Part shown: positions 12,955 to 25,038 of the stretch, in pieces | Position numbering within the stretch: position 1 is the first letter of the stretch | Layout of the letters: each line of letters begins with the position of its first letter | Assembly (NCBI GenBank): GCA_905250125.1 | Contig: CAJNOL010000550.1 | Location: forward strand, 60,507 to 124,506 | Origin: Rotaria sordida | Taxonomy: Eukaryota > Rotifera > Eurotatoria > Philodinida > Philodinidae | Length of the DNA: 64,000 bases | Reading direction: 5' to 3' | Notes under the pieces: generated by a model | Told to the model about the DNA's origin: nothing | Database searches by the model: none | Seen by the model: only the letters and a program-made list of their open reading frames with translations | Made by a program: the position numbers and the translations under genes

Positions 12955-15701
12955 TCATGTACTTGGTATTGGTACTTTAGTAGAACGAACTTTTTTAGCG
13001 GCCTGTGAAAAACAATATAAATAATAATTAAGGTTTATCTTTTTTGAAAATATTTTACTTCTCTTTCATCTGGTGTGAGTAATCCTCGTACAACAAGTAT
13101 TTGATAAACTGGCTTTTGGAATGAATGTAAATTTCGTCGAAAGATATATGCTTCTCTAGAAGGATTCTTACAGAATTTTTCTATATTACATTTTGATGTA
13201 CTTGGATCGAATATGAGAAGGCGAATATTACCATCACGAAATTGTTCATAACCAACAATCGTTCGACTATGACCTATTAAAAAAAAAGTCTTCAAAAATT
13301 TTTAAATTAACAAGTTACATAACATGGGTTAGGTTTGATAAACTTAGAAATTATATTTTTAATACATTTGCCAATTGGTGATTAATTAAATGGTAGAAAA
13401 AGAACTATTATAATCTAAGTTCAAAACTTTCAATGAATCGAGTAAGTCTACTTTTTGAATAGAACGTCTAAGTTCTTATTATCATAACTAATAAGTATCT
13501 GTTATGTTCATAACTATAAAATCGTTTAATATTAATATTTAAAAAATGACTACAAACGTATTAAAATAAATATCAGATGGACTACAAATTTTTTTCTTTC
13601 TAACTGGAAGAGTAAAAATCTAAAATCTAAAATAATTTATTCAATAGTTGTTTGTTTCAAGCATTATGTGCTTTCGAAGGTCATTCGATTAATTAGCATT
13701 AAAGCATTTGATGAACCGAAAAAAATTCTATATAAAAAGTATATATATAGAAGATCTCTTTTATGTATTCTTTCGAATTTATGTATATAAATCCTTCTAT
13801 TTTGAGGATTTTCTTTACTAAATTGATATTGCACTTATAAAATTATTAGATGAACAAATTTTCTATTGTATTCAATTCTACATTGGCGAATACTTATGTT
13901 CATTTATTGCCGTTGTTAAATTTCAATTTTCTGAATAGATCAACATAAAAACAAGAAACGATTGTTACATTATATAAATAAGAAATTTTAACATTTATCC
14001 ATTTTGTTTTTTTTTCATTGCATATATAAATTCATGAGAAAGAGAAAAAATCGAACTACGAAAAAGAAAATCTAATTAATATTATAATTGAATATACCTT
14101 CATGTTGTAAATAGAGTGGATGAATAATATTATTTCTATTTTCAGGCTGTTGTTGAAAGTATTTTCTAACCCATTCAAATAAATATTTATAAGCAATTGA
14201 TTTATCAATAGTTTTTGGTTGATGAAAATCAAATAATTCTGTTCTAAATTAAATAAAAACAAATTTATACTATAAAAAAAGCAAAGAAGCCTAGTTTTTA
14301 CTTTATATTGAAATACGCAAGACAAGCCATAATTTCTGTTGGTCCAATCCACTTAGTTGAATTAGTTAGATGTTTATTGAATTGTTCTCGACCTTCACTA
14401 TCAAATCCAGCTGTCCAAGCTGTTTCAACTAATTTTTGTAAATAACTAACAGATGGTATATCACGGTTTGTTTGATTCGTTGCTTCATGACCAAATAAAT
14501 GCATTGAATATTGAGGATCGTGACGAAGTGATGAAAGTAACATTTGAAAATTTTTATAACCACATGCCCAACCTTGATCAAGCCATGTTGCACTTACATG
14601 ATCACAACCTGGTTGACATAAACGACGATCCATAACGTTACCCATTGGTAAACGTGAAAGCATTGGAATAATTCCTAATTTAAATAAAAACCTATTAGTG
14701 GAATCCCTACGAGACTAAAATACGAAACATGATGAAGCTGCTGGTGCTAATCACAGGAAGATTGTTTTATTCTATTTTTGGACGCACCTCTTCACCATTC
14801 ATTAACTTAATCCTTCAGAAACACAATAAAGAAACAGTTAAGATATTATGACGAAACGTTACTGATATACAGTCTTTGATCTTATATCAACAATGCCTGT
14901 CATGGTCTGTGATAGTTTCTAGCTGTTGTCCTGTCACGATCTGTGATGATCTCTGACTAGTGCCTCTCAAGGTTTGTTAAAGATGGATGCAAATTTCTAC
15001 TCTATATACTTCAACACTCCTTTTAGATTGTGTTTTATCAAAAAAACAATGTTTTTAATTGTTCACCTGCTGATCTTGATTCAAGTCTTTCTATTGGTTG
15101 TGCAATCATTTCATCTAATTTATTTTTATATTCTTCATATTGTTTTTGTGAGATAAATTTTTTTTTATAAACTTTATCTAAATTCCATCGAGCTCGTTCA
15201 GTAAATGTTCTTTTACTTCCACCATATCGATTCTAGGGAAAAAAATGGCAAAATTTGAAATTATTTTTTCTTTTCGAATTCTTATTTATTAACTTGAAAG
15301 TCTTCAAATGATTGAGCATTTTCTTCTTCTTGTAACATACGAGCTATTCGAGCATCTTCACCTTCTTGTAATTGTTCATAAGAGGTTTCTGAAATTGCTT
15401 GTTGTTGATATTGATTTTTCATCCGTTCACGTCGTTCTAATTCTTGTGCATGTAAACTATCTGATGCTGTTGTTGTTGTTGCTGTTGTTCTATGTACAGA
15501 AAGATGATCATGATCTTCATTAACATGAATTTGAAGAACAAGAGGATCATAAAATATTTCATTACATAATGGACAACCATAATTTGCTTCTAATGATGAT
15601 GAAGAACTCGTTTTAGAACATGTTTCAAATTCATGATGAAGTGAAAGAAGAGTTGTATCACCAAATATTCTATGACATAAAGAACATTCTACGGATTCCA
15701 T
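12955..15701 (-). CDS. ZUP1: ZUP1/ZUFSP, K63-specific deubiquitinase
   Basis: Cysteine protease of the UFM1-peptidase-like fold that cuts long K63-linked ubiquitin chains and acts in genome stability. Six exons: 15701-15294, 15232-15067, 14674-14302, 14243-14098, 13273-13059, 13002-12955; phases agree, 451 aa (human 578; the zinc-finger region is shorter here). N-terminus: a C2HC-like finger (CSLC...H...C) and a C2H2 finger (CPLC...H4H). An MIU-like ubiquitin-binding helix follows (DARIARMLQEEENAQSFEDF, about 112-132). The peptidase domain has DQGWACGYKNFQMLLSSL with nucleophile Cys229, GHSRTIVG with His366, and LLIFDPS with Asp387, so the triad is intact. A minus-strand acceptor-like TTATTATAG ends 2 nt before the ATG, as for ST7. 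The stop lies 152 bp from the ST7 ATG. Confidence 0.95.
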
Positions 15702-16750
15702 ATCTATAATAATCAAGAAAAATAAATATTTATTCATAATTGAAAATAATTCGTATGTTTAGTATGTTAACATTATCAAACTAAAAAATATTCTTCTATT
15801 TCGAAGTACACTGAGGTCAATATGGGAATATGAAGAAATACATAAAAATACAAATTATACCTATTGCATAATAAGTTGAAGCATTTCTCAGCTTATTACG
15901 AAAACCTATTCATATTTCTTTTCTTTTTAAATTAATATACTGGTTTCTGTAAATATGGTCATCTGATTGAATTAGAATTAAGTATTTGATTAAAAATTAT
16001 AGGTTAAATTTTTTTCCAAACAAAAAACAAACAACATAACTTATTGTTTGTAGAATTCAAAATGAAAAATTTCATGTAAATCTAAATATATAAACTGAAA
16101 ACAAATTTACACATTATGATGCAATAATTCACACAATAATCAACTCACAATTTCAATACTATTGAATGTGAACAACAAATCCTTTCTTGTGATTGCCATC
16201 GTACATAAATTATATCAATATAAAATTATCTTATCGTAGTTTTTGAAATTAACTCGTCGTTATATATTAATCTAAATTAATAGAAAAAAAAACTAAAAGA
16301 ATAACAAAAAAAACCAGAAAAAGACTCATATCGATAGTCCCTGCAGTATTTTTTTTCTCGTTAAATTTTTTTTTGTTTTCGTTTTAACAACAACAACAAT
16401 AGCCAACTAGAAAAAAACCCAGATGGCCATAGTAATACACCTATAACAGTAAAGTAAATTTTCAGCCAAACAAAATACACATATACACATGTGTGTCAGT
16501 GAACTGAAATAACAAACAAACAAACAAGAAAGAAAAAAAGAAAAGCAGAAAAAAAAACAAATCATAGAAAACAACTGAAAGTAAATGAAAAACAAAAAAA
16601 GAGAAACAATAGCAGCTTCTTTTTTTTTTTATAAAAGCCCGTTTTGATGTAGCTACTGCTCATTTATATATCTTAGGTGGCTGGTTATCATCATGGACGA
16701 AAAAAAATGAGCCTACACGCACGCAAACACATTCACACACACACATAAAT
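15702..16750. other. Spacer between ZUP1 and the SUMO-motif gene
   Basis: About 1.05 kb, A+T-rich with several oligo-A and CAACAACAA tracts and a short (CACA)n run near 16731-16745. No gene seen. It should hold the 3' UTR of the gene on its right and the promoter of ZUP1. Confidence 0.5.
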
Positions 16751-19700
16751 TCACTGTGGAAATAATCGAGGAAGAAGAAATGTTGTTGTGGTGGTTGTTG
16801 TACCAGGTTCTTGTTTAATATAACAAAATTGTGGTTGATGTTGTTGTTGTTGTTGTTGTAAAGCAGCAAATGTAAGTAATTCAATAGTTGTTGTTGTTGT
16901 ATTATTTGATGTTGTTGAATGTAATGGTGTTGTTGTATTACAACCAAGAATTTTTAATGTTGTGGAACAACTATTTTCATATTCATCCATAGCTGTTGTC
17001 ATTGTACATGATGATGAAGCTAATGATGGACTTGAATAACAATAAATTGGAAAATCATCATCTGTATTTGTTGGTTCACGTTTTATTAATTGTTCTATTA
17101 ATGCATCTTTAAAATAAATATATTTATGTATTTTGTTTATATTTTATAGATAGAAGACAAGTCGCATTACGCAATAAAATCGACTCTCTCTTGAAATTAA
17201 GTTTCTTATTTTCTCAATTGTTAATTCAGATCTTAGAAGTCTATTGCCATTCGAATTAGACTTCATATCGGTTGCACGTGGCTGACTCAAAATTCGATTT
17301 CATCAATTAACTATAACATTATGCTATGCAATGTTTATATGAAAAGTTTGTCTTCCTTCTTCAGCTTTTTTTAACTTGACTTATGAAAATGACAAAATAT
17401 TGTTCTTTTCATTTTTCTTTTAGATGACATTATTCGCTTATATGTATAATATGAGGACATCTATGACAAAATTTCCTCCCTATTGTGGTTTTAAAGCTCT
17501 AAACGCACAATGTTTTATGAGTATCGAAAGTTGCTCTATTTAACTGATATTTAACGGATTTTGGTCAGAATAATCTGGCTTTCTATCAAAACAATGATAC
17601 ATTTGGAGACAGCATAAAAAATTGAGTTGATCTATATATGTTACAAAATTTTTTGGCAAACTCTATTATCGTCCGAAAACTCGGCTCTAAGCCTCCTTAG
17701 AGTTACGCCGAGAAATATGAATAAATAATAAAAACGATATTTTGATTGACTTTATTTTTTAACGTAACTCAGAGGCGAACTAGAACTGAATATTTGGATG
17801 AAAATAAAAGTTGTCAGAGGATTTTATGACATATACACATCGACTTAATTTTCAATGCTAATTTTAAAAAAATACTATCAGTTTCGATAGAAAGCCTAAC
17901 TATTCTGACCAAAATCGATTAAATATTAGTTTTAAAAAAAAGCAACTTTTGGCTCTCAAGATCCTTATGCTTTTGACTAAAGTATCCTGTCCACATATTA
18001 AACTCAAGGCAATAGTATTATTCTGTAGAGCTTTGAAAAATCTATCGAATGATATATAATTCAAAGTTGATCGCTTCTTCAAAAGCATAATAGGTAGGAC
18101 ATTTTGCTATGGCTGTCCTCACACTGTTGATACGAATGAATTATGTTATCTAAATGAAAAAAGAAAAGAATAATATGTTATCATACTCATTTTTAACTAT
18201 GTGATAGAGGAAAGAAAGAACTTTCATTTGATACATAATTCAAATACGAAGTATTGAAGACAAGAGGAGAACTTTTCATCAAAGCATTGTATGGAATCAC
18301 GATCAAATTTTCAGTTAGTTGCATGCAGTCAGAATAAGATCTAACTGTTTAAATCGAAGAGCAATTGACTACCAGGAAAATAATAAACTCAACTTCGATA
18401 GGGCGGATCGATTTCATCACTTAACAACTTTTCTCTTTTATGTTGTACCATTTAATGTTGCTTGTCGAAGAACATTACAAGCAACAATTTGTGCAGCTGC
18501 TTGTAAACCAGTTGCTGTTATTTGTTGTTGATGTAATGGTGGTGGTGGAATAGGACAATTATTATTATTATTTGTTGTTGTTTCAAAACATAATGTTGAT
18601 GTTGTTTGTTGTTTTGTTATTGGTTCTTTTGATATAAATGTACCATTACGAAATAAAATAACTTCACGTGGTGTTGATTTAATACGACGACGAGTTGATG
18701 AACGTGTTGATGTTGTTGTTGATGATGATGATTTTAATAAATCTGTATCATTTGAACATGAACCTGTTGAACTTAAACCTAATGTTGTTGTTTTTGAATC
18801 TATTCGTGTTGCATCTTCCGCTATTATAACAACACTTGCTTTCGGTTCTATAGAAAGAAAATTAAAAAAAAATTCAGAATTCTTAATTGAAAAGAATACT
18901 TCTAAATATCATATGTTTATAATAATTCAAATGAAAGACAAATATGAAATGATTGATTAAAATATAGAATAACTCAAATGTCAATAGACCAAATAGAAGA
19001 TTGAATATCTTCTTTAGTATATAATCAAAACAAAAAAGATTGGAAATAATTCATGCAAATAAATTTTTTATGCTATTATCATTATGTCTCGAGGGATTGA
19101 TTTTATATACAAATACAACAACAAAATACTCTTGTGTAAGTATTTTAATTTAATTTTTATTCATATCGTATTCTATCGAGAGATATAAATTCTTATTAGA
19201 ACGTTAGATTAATATGATAAGATAGAAAAATTTTGAGATTATTTTTTTGCACTTAACTGACTAAGAAAAAAAATATGAAAATCTTTTTTCAAATTATTGA
19301 ATACAATATAGTTCTTATACATATAAATACGTGTCGCCATGGTTGGGTGACTACGTTATTCGACATGTACCCCGCAAGGTACTATATGTAAACTTCAATA
19401 TCATCAGTCATGAAATGATTCTGGACAAGTCACTAACGATTATTTGTCGCAAATCACGTGTTCGAGAAGCATGCTGACTACATTGTGATATACACATGCT
19501 CTTGTGGTTAGTACATGGTAGGAACTGCAAGAACTCTGCATCAGGCCGACTTTCTGTCTAGAGCTACAGCTAGTCATAGTTGTAAGAAAGATATGAATCT
19601 ACTGAATCTGCGGCTAGACAGCACCCCATACCACAAGGTAGCTGAAAGACAGAGATATGGTTCTTCGATTCCATATATCTGTTTAATATTGATATACTTA

Positions 19701-21454
19701 AAATAAAATTAATTTGATGATATTTTGAATGATTCATATGTATTACAAATACGTGTCGAATTATTCATAGATGATATAAGTTATAGACTTCGACAAAATG
19801 TGGAATTTTATTGAAAAAAAAACAAGACTTGTAATATTAAACTTTCATAATTTGTAAAAGATTAGAATTTTTAATGGAATATAGTGATTATTATTCTAAC
19901 TGATATGCTTTATTTGTTTTTTTTGTATATGAACGTTTGTTTATTAGTTTATTTGCTATTTCTACTATGAAGAAATATTAATGTGAAATTTCGCAATTAT
20001 ATTGATGACTAATGATTCCAATTTTGAAATGAATAATGAATCATTAGAAAAAAATTACGCAATTTTATTGAAATTTTCTTTTCTGAGTCAAATATGCTAA
20101 CGAGGAAATGTATACATATATCAAGTTGCTTTTGAATCGAGACTGTACTTAAATGATAGGCTATGATGATTAATGTCAAACTCTAAGATGATTTGGTTGT
20201 TTGAGTCTTTGTTCTTGACATATCTAATTTTGACTTGAAAATTTGCATAAATAAACTCTCAATGATATTAATTTTGCTAATTTAAGATATAAATAATGAA
20301 AACTTTCTAATAAAAGAAGAAGACAATCGTCTTTCGTATAATGATATTTCCGAATGAGACGTACTAAAACCAATGAAATTTTCACAGTGAACTAGTGTCA
20401 TTGGCAACAAAGATTTGAACAACCGAACTATCTTAAACTTTGATGCAGCTCATCATAGCCCATTATCTGGGAATAATTTCGATCGAACACTTGGGAACAT
20501 TTCCGTATAAGAATAATGAAAGGATTTGATAAATAAGAAATGAGAATTTTTTTTAATATTTAATCTAAAATAAACTTTTATAGTACATAAAAATGATTAC
20601 CTGCTGCTGTTGAATTTAATCGTCGTTTAGTTGCTGCATGACCTCTTGATGTTCTAGAGATAAGAAACAAAACGAATGACTACTGCCAATAAAATAAAAA
20701 CAAAAAAAAAATCAACTTACGCTCTAGATGAAACTCGACCACCGCGTTTAAATTTTTTTCCTTTTAATACTCTAGCAGGTACAATAGGTACTGATGGTTG
20801 TATTGATACAGATGATATAGGTGATGATGTTGTTGCTAAAAAAAAGAATTTCAAGAATAAAAAATTTACTTTTTGTTTTTTAATAAAATAGTTTTTACTT
20901 GTATATGTATGTCCTATTGTATTATTAGTTGTAACAATTGGATGAAATTGTAATTCATTTCCACTAAGATATAGTGTTGTTGGTAATTCACCTGGTTCAA
21001 TTTTTGGTTGATGTATTAAACGAAGTGTTGTTGTTGTTGTAGGTAATCGTTGTTCACATGAATGTTGTTGAAAAAAATCAAAAAATTCATTTTCTTGCTG
21101 TTGTTGAGAATAATTATTTGAAAGAAACTTTTCATCAATTATAAATGAACAATTATTATTGAATGTTGTTAATTTTCGTTTTTCATCATCTTGTGGTTTT
21201 TCTTGTTTTATTTCAATATCATCACTTGAAAATTGTGGCGATAAAAAATCATGTTCAAATAATTGATCAAGTAATAATGGCTTCATCCAGTCATCTGCAT
21301 CATCATCTGTTGTTGATGTTGTATTTAATACATCCAAAAAATCATCATTTAAATGAAGTAATGGAGAAAATGAATCAAGCATTGATGTCGGTGGGGAAAC
21401 CGACAATGAACCAAATAAAGTTGGATTATGTGAATGAGCAAAATCGATTTCCAT
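16751..21454 (-). CDS. Unrecognised nuclear-type protein with SUMO-acceptor motifs
   Basis: I do not recognise the family. Five exons: 21454-20899, 20835-20721, 20653-20601, 18847-18449, 17106-16751; phases agree, 492 aa. The N-terminal 80 residues are acidic and hydrophobic (HLNDDFLDVL, LLLDQLFEHDFLSPQF), like an activation domain. IEIKQEK (K83), QPKIEPGE (K151), LIKREP (K383) and YIKQEPG (K472) fit or come close to the SUMO consensus. Basic clusters GKKFKRGGR (211-218) and STRRRIKSTPRE (about 285-300) could be nuclear signals or DNA contacts. A helical block LQAAAQIVACNVLRQATLND precedes the last exon junction. Poly-Thr, poly-Asn and poly-Gln tracts are frequent. Introns 3 and 4 are 1.75 and 1.34 kb. 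A transcription regulator is plausible but unproven. The donor GTACAA of exon 4 is weak; without it translation ends 11 nt later. Confidence 0.72.
17453..18120. mobile_element. Fold-back element in intron 4 of the SUMO-motif gene
   Basis: Ends pair: GAGGACATCTATGACAAAAT on the left, and on the right, read on the other strand, GAGGACAGCCATAGCAAAAT. An inner block also pairs: GGATTTTGGTCAGAATAATC (from about 17560) with its reverse near 17900-17925, plus TAGAGTTACGCCGAG-like with ACGTAACTCAGAGGCGA. 668 bp, no transposase. Confidence 0.82.
18848..20600. other. Long intron 3 of the SUMO-motif gene
   Basis: 1.75 kb without a recognisable coding exon. The plus-strand ORF at 19515-19706 has no family look and no flanking splice logic. 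I see no terminal repeats that would define an element. Confidence 0.5.
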
Positions 21455-22329
21455 GATAAATCACCGGGGGAGGGAAAATCAAAAAAAAAAAAGAAAAAAA
21501 CTTGAAGTTTTAAGATTTGTATCAATTAAAAAGAATGCACTCATGAACGACCATAGTGTATCACGGGTCGACAGTTTCAGATAGTTGACGATATGACCCT
21601 GCGTATGTATTTATATATATATGCATACGTACACACACCACACACGCATGCGTACATTAAGAAAGGACAGACAGAAAGAACGAACATTTTTATAGGAAGA
21701 AAAGATAAATTACGATCGGTTTAGAGTTACCATTAAATAGGAATATATGACCTCTAGCCAAACAAAAACATATGGAATTAATATGTTTGATAGAGGACAG
21801 ACATAGTCGGACATGGCAATTACACACTCGTAATTCACATACACAATTAAATATCCATTTAACATCTCTTGTTATCTAAGATGCTCCCAGGGCAAAAGTC
21901 GAGCAAAATTTTTGACTCCCTAATATTTTTATATGGTTCGATAGAGCTCGTCGAGCTGATCTCGGATATCATCTTTAAAACTTTTTTGGTCGAATTTTAG
22001 CTGGGAAATCGTCGAAACACAAATAATACCTTCCAAAATTGACCTTTTCAGTATTTTTAAGAAATTTCAAGTTTTTACTCATTTAGGTTAATGGTAAATT
22101 TTCAAAACAAATCTCTTCGAACTCATCATCAAAAAGTAAGTAGAATGGTATAGGTTTAGTAACATTTTATCGTTCGTGCCTTCTTCAATGAGGTCGACTT
22201 GATGTATCAATCGACATAATGACCACTTTATTGTTCCAAACTTATCTAGTCTTCTGCATCAAAACATTTTCTCAACTTAAATTTTTGTTTTTGTATTAAA
22301 CAAACTGTTTTTGTTGTTAAACAAAAGTA
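21455..22329. other. Spacer between divergent transcription units
   Basis: Holds a (CACACACC) tract near 21630-21650 and, at about 21895-22020, a repeat sharing GGTTCGATAGAGCTCGTCGA with the left arm of the palindrome at 60100-60123. It should contain the promoter of the minus-strand gene starting at 21454. No gene seen. Confidence 0.5.
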
Positions 22330-22521
22330 ATGGAAGATCATAGTGATTTACTCACTGTCGATAATAATTCACAATCAAGATTTTCATCTTTGGAAGCAAA
22401 CGAAGGTAGTCATACAAATTCGGCAACAATTTCACCATTGGCGACAGAACATATAGATTGGACAAGACTTGAGCTTCACTCAAATTTGGCACTATTGGGC
22501 TCAGCATCACCTGAATTTTGA
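22330..22521 (+). other. Possible 63-codon ORF or first exon
   Basis: Open frame with ordinary protein composition (acidic start, then EHIDWTRLELHSNLALLGSA). A weak donor after GAAG at 22405 would leave phase 1, compatible with the exon at 24386, so it could be exon 1 of the small coiled-coil gene. No family recognised. Confidence 0.25.
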
Positions 22522-22846
22522 ATTTGAGGCTTGATTGCATGCGAGTTTAGCTTTTGTTTGATAAGACGAACCTTGTTTTAGTGCGAAGATTGAAATCTCT
22601 AATATGTTTATTTATATGTTGTGATGAAGAAAACTAAAAAACGTAGACAACAGTAAATACACCAATTTTATCAATATGGTCCAAAACTACACTTGTTTCC
22701 TTATTTAAATAAAGTGATATATAAACTAAACGAATCGTAGAATTATGTGATCGATGAACGCTAACATTAGCTCTATCTGAGGATCCGTCTTCTCTTTTGT
22801 GATATAATAGTTCTTTTCATTTTATTGAGTGAAATACAGCCATAAT

Positions 22847-22937
22847 AGTGTAGATGTGAGTGTTGGTATGGGTGGGTGAGTAGCTCTGTGTCCGGTCTTC
22901 ACCTAAATCCGCATCCACACTCCACACATCCACACTC
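22847..22937. repeat. G-rich/C-rich hairpin repeat, copy 1
   Basis: Left arm AGTGTAGATGTGAGTGTTGG, right arm CCACACATCCACACT; they pair as a short hairpin. Related copies are at 26776, 41355, 45411 and 63582. Confidence 0.65.
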
Positions 22938-23589
22938 AATTTACCTCATACTGATATGTGAGAAGTTATTTTAGGATAACAAGTAAACTTCCATTGAGCC
23001 TCATCCTAATTGTCTCTCACCTGAAAAATCACTGGTGAATCCCCTAGAATATGTGAAATTCCTGGTGAGTCACAAAAAAGGTCTCTGATGAGTCTCTAAA
23101 ATATAAAAACTCACCAGGAACTCACTGGACATACCCTAAGAAACCTAGAGAGAATCCATAGTTTTCAGGGAGTAGAGAAAAAACAAATACTCCTCAGAAA
23201 GTCCCTTTGTCGTAATTTTATTCTACAAAGTGCATAAATATATTCAATTATGCACGAAGCTGTATGCGTTCACAAAGGTGGGACGCAGCTAAATAATTGG
23301 TTCCAGGAGCGTCTACCTGATACATAGAGAAGAAAAATCAAAGGATAAATACTGAACGCGTTGTGTTTCAAACTAGACAATAAAAATAAATTATTTCGAA
23401 GTACGATCTATGAACAAACTATCAATCGAATTCTATTATTTAAAATATATCTTTCTTAAAAATAAGATGTTCAAGGGTATGTATGATATCTTTATAAAGA
23501 AATAATTTTTTTTATTTAAATTATTCTGAACAACGCCATCAATAAGTAAGTATAAATTTTATTAAATAAATGATTCTTTGTTAATTTAG
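22938..23589. other. Gene-poor repeat region
   Basis: Contains scattered copies of CTGGTGAGT / ACTCACCAGG in both orientations (23020-23140), a degenerate inverted family. No supported exon. Confidence 0.4.
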
Positions 23590-24614
23590 ATTGAACTCAA
23601 CAACATGATCAAGGGTAAGTACTGAGTCAAGTGAGTGAATAGTTTCCTTGCGTTTTCGGTAGAAGGATTGGGAGAGGGGGAAGGGGTGTGATAGGGTAGT
23701 GCAGATCGGAAGGGAAGCAACAGAGCAAGAAATTTAACTGTAAAATGCATTCGAAGGTTCCGTAAAAACTTCGATGGCTATTACAAGACCTTACAATAAG
23801 ATCATACAAGAATCACACTGTACAATTTTATTAGAAATGCTGACTTTAAGATTGGCACATACAATCGCACAAGATCTTATACAATTTTCATATGATCTTG
23901 CATGCTCATGGAAGGTCATACAGTAATCTCTTATATGATTTTGTAAGAACCGTACAAGACCTTATACTCAGATCACTTGATCTAGATATGTGTGTTCTAT
24001 TGTTTTCAAGGTTGTTTTGTTAGAAAGATTTTGAAACTTTATTTTATTGGAAATATAGATGAAAAGCAATGACGAATGAAATTAAAAATCTTTGTAAAAT
24101 AACATGAATACGGCATTTAATGATACATAAAGGGCGATATTCGTGCATCCCGTTGGGACTTTCCTATGCAAGAGACTCATGAGCAACTTATACAATCACT
24201 TCCTAAACAATTCCTAGAGATTCTCGATAAATTTCCTTATAAATCCCCAGGAGCTACCTGTCAGAATTCTCTATGAAGTTTTATTAAGGACTTCTGGGGA
24301 ATTCGTCAGAGGAGAGTTGACTAGGGCACCCAATTTCAAAATTTTCTCTCGCTTCCAACTTCATCTAATCAAAATCAAATTATAGTGATCATTACAAACC
24401 AGCTACAAGAACTGAACGCTGATACGGTCAAATTAAATGTTGGTATAGCTCAAATAGGACATGGAATGCTACAATTAAATAACGAAATTATGAATTTTAA
24501 AAATGTTGTAGCAATATTTTTGGTAAACATAATTTGGTCCCGTTGTAAATAATTAATTCTCTCTTTCAGCTCCTCGATGCAATCACATATGAATTACACT
24601 TCATCAAAAAATAA
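23590..24614 (+). CDS. 3' part of a small coiled-coil protein gene
   Basis: Three exons with good splice sites and matching phases: 23590-23614 (25 nt, donor GGTAAGT), 24386-24522, and 24570-24614 ending in TAA. They encode IELNNMIK, then a helical segment (QLQELNADTVKLNVGIAQIG, GHGMLQLNNEIMNFK), then LLDAITYELHFIKK. The heptad-like leucines suggest a coiled coil. The start was not found: the 25-nt exon needs an incoming phase 0, and the ORF at 22330 offers no good phase-0 donor. If the 25-nt exon is skipped, 22330 can join 24386 directly. Between 23790 and 24000 the intron has degenerate inverted copies of ACAAGATCTTATAC. Family not recognised. Confidence 0.4.
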
Positions 24615-24723
24615 AAAGTTCTGTTGTTTTTATACCGTCATTTACTTGTCTCTTTTTTTGAAAAAAAACCAAAGAATAGATGGTATTCAACTCTAATAAA
24701 TTTTAACAAGATGGTGACATTTA

Positions 24724-25038
24724 CTAGAGATGAAATATATTTGTAATAGGATTTGCAGGAACAAAAGTCCAAAGTTTAACAAGTCCATCATTTCTGGTTA
24801 TTGCTAAGTCAAGTTTATGCGGATGAAATAACATTTCATTTAATGCTTTTTGACTATGTGGATAAGTTATACTTGCACTTAGTCGAAATCTTACTTTAAG
24901 AAAAAATAAAATAAATAGAAAAATAAAATCAAACTGATTATCTGTGTAATGAAATTTCCAAAGTCAAAGTTTTCTTTCACTTAGATAATCATCGGAATTT
25001 GAATTCGATGAACGTTCTTTAAACATAACTAACCATGT
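24724..25038 (-). pseudogene. 3' remnant of a WD40 protein gene
   Basis: The last exon, 24893-24724, reads FRLSASITYPHSQKALNEML then FHPHKLDLAITRNDGLVKLW and ends with a TAG stop. The pattern FHP...LA.T..DG.VKLW is a WD40 blade; the PH....L.F.P layout reminds me of WDR75/UTP17, from memory only. A Ser/Asp-rich piece at about 25038-24981 (MFKERSSNSNSDDYL) joins it in phase over a 90-bp intron. No upstream blades are visible before the repeat region, so this is probably a 5'-truncated copy, unless distant exons exist. Confidence 0.45.

Noticed and set aside
14453..14635. Plus-strand ORF of 60 codons
   Set aside because: Antisense of ZUP1 exon 3, which carries the catalytic Cys.
15308..15523. 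Plus-strand ORF of 71 codons
   Set aside because: Antisense of ZUP1 exon 1.
18438..18450. TAA at 18438 as the end of the SUMO-motif gene
   Set aside because: A donor just before it joins in phase to 17106, adding LIEQLIKREP and IKQEPG motifs of the same style as exon 1. Kept as an alternative because the donor is weak.
19330..19400. Possible tRNA-like fold around GTGGCGAC/GTCGCC sequence
   Set aside because: No convincing A-box, B-box or cloverleaf stems.
19515..19706. 63-codon ORF in a long intron
   Set aside because: No splice sites, no family resemblance, no repeat partner.
21163..21456. Plus-strand ORF of 97 codons
   Set aside because: Antisense of exon 1 of the SUMO-motif gene; no independent evidence.
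22847..22937. Interstitial telomere array
   Set aside because: No tandem TGTGGG run; only a degenerate G-rich arm paired with a C-rich arm.
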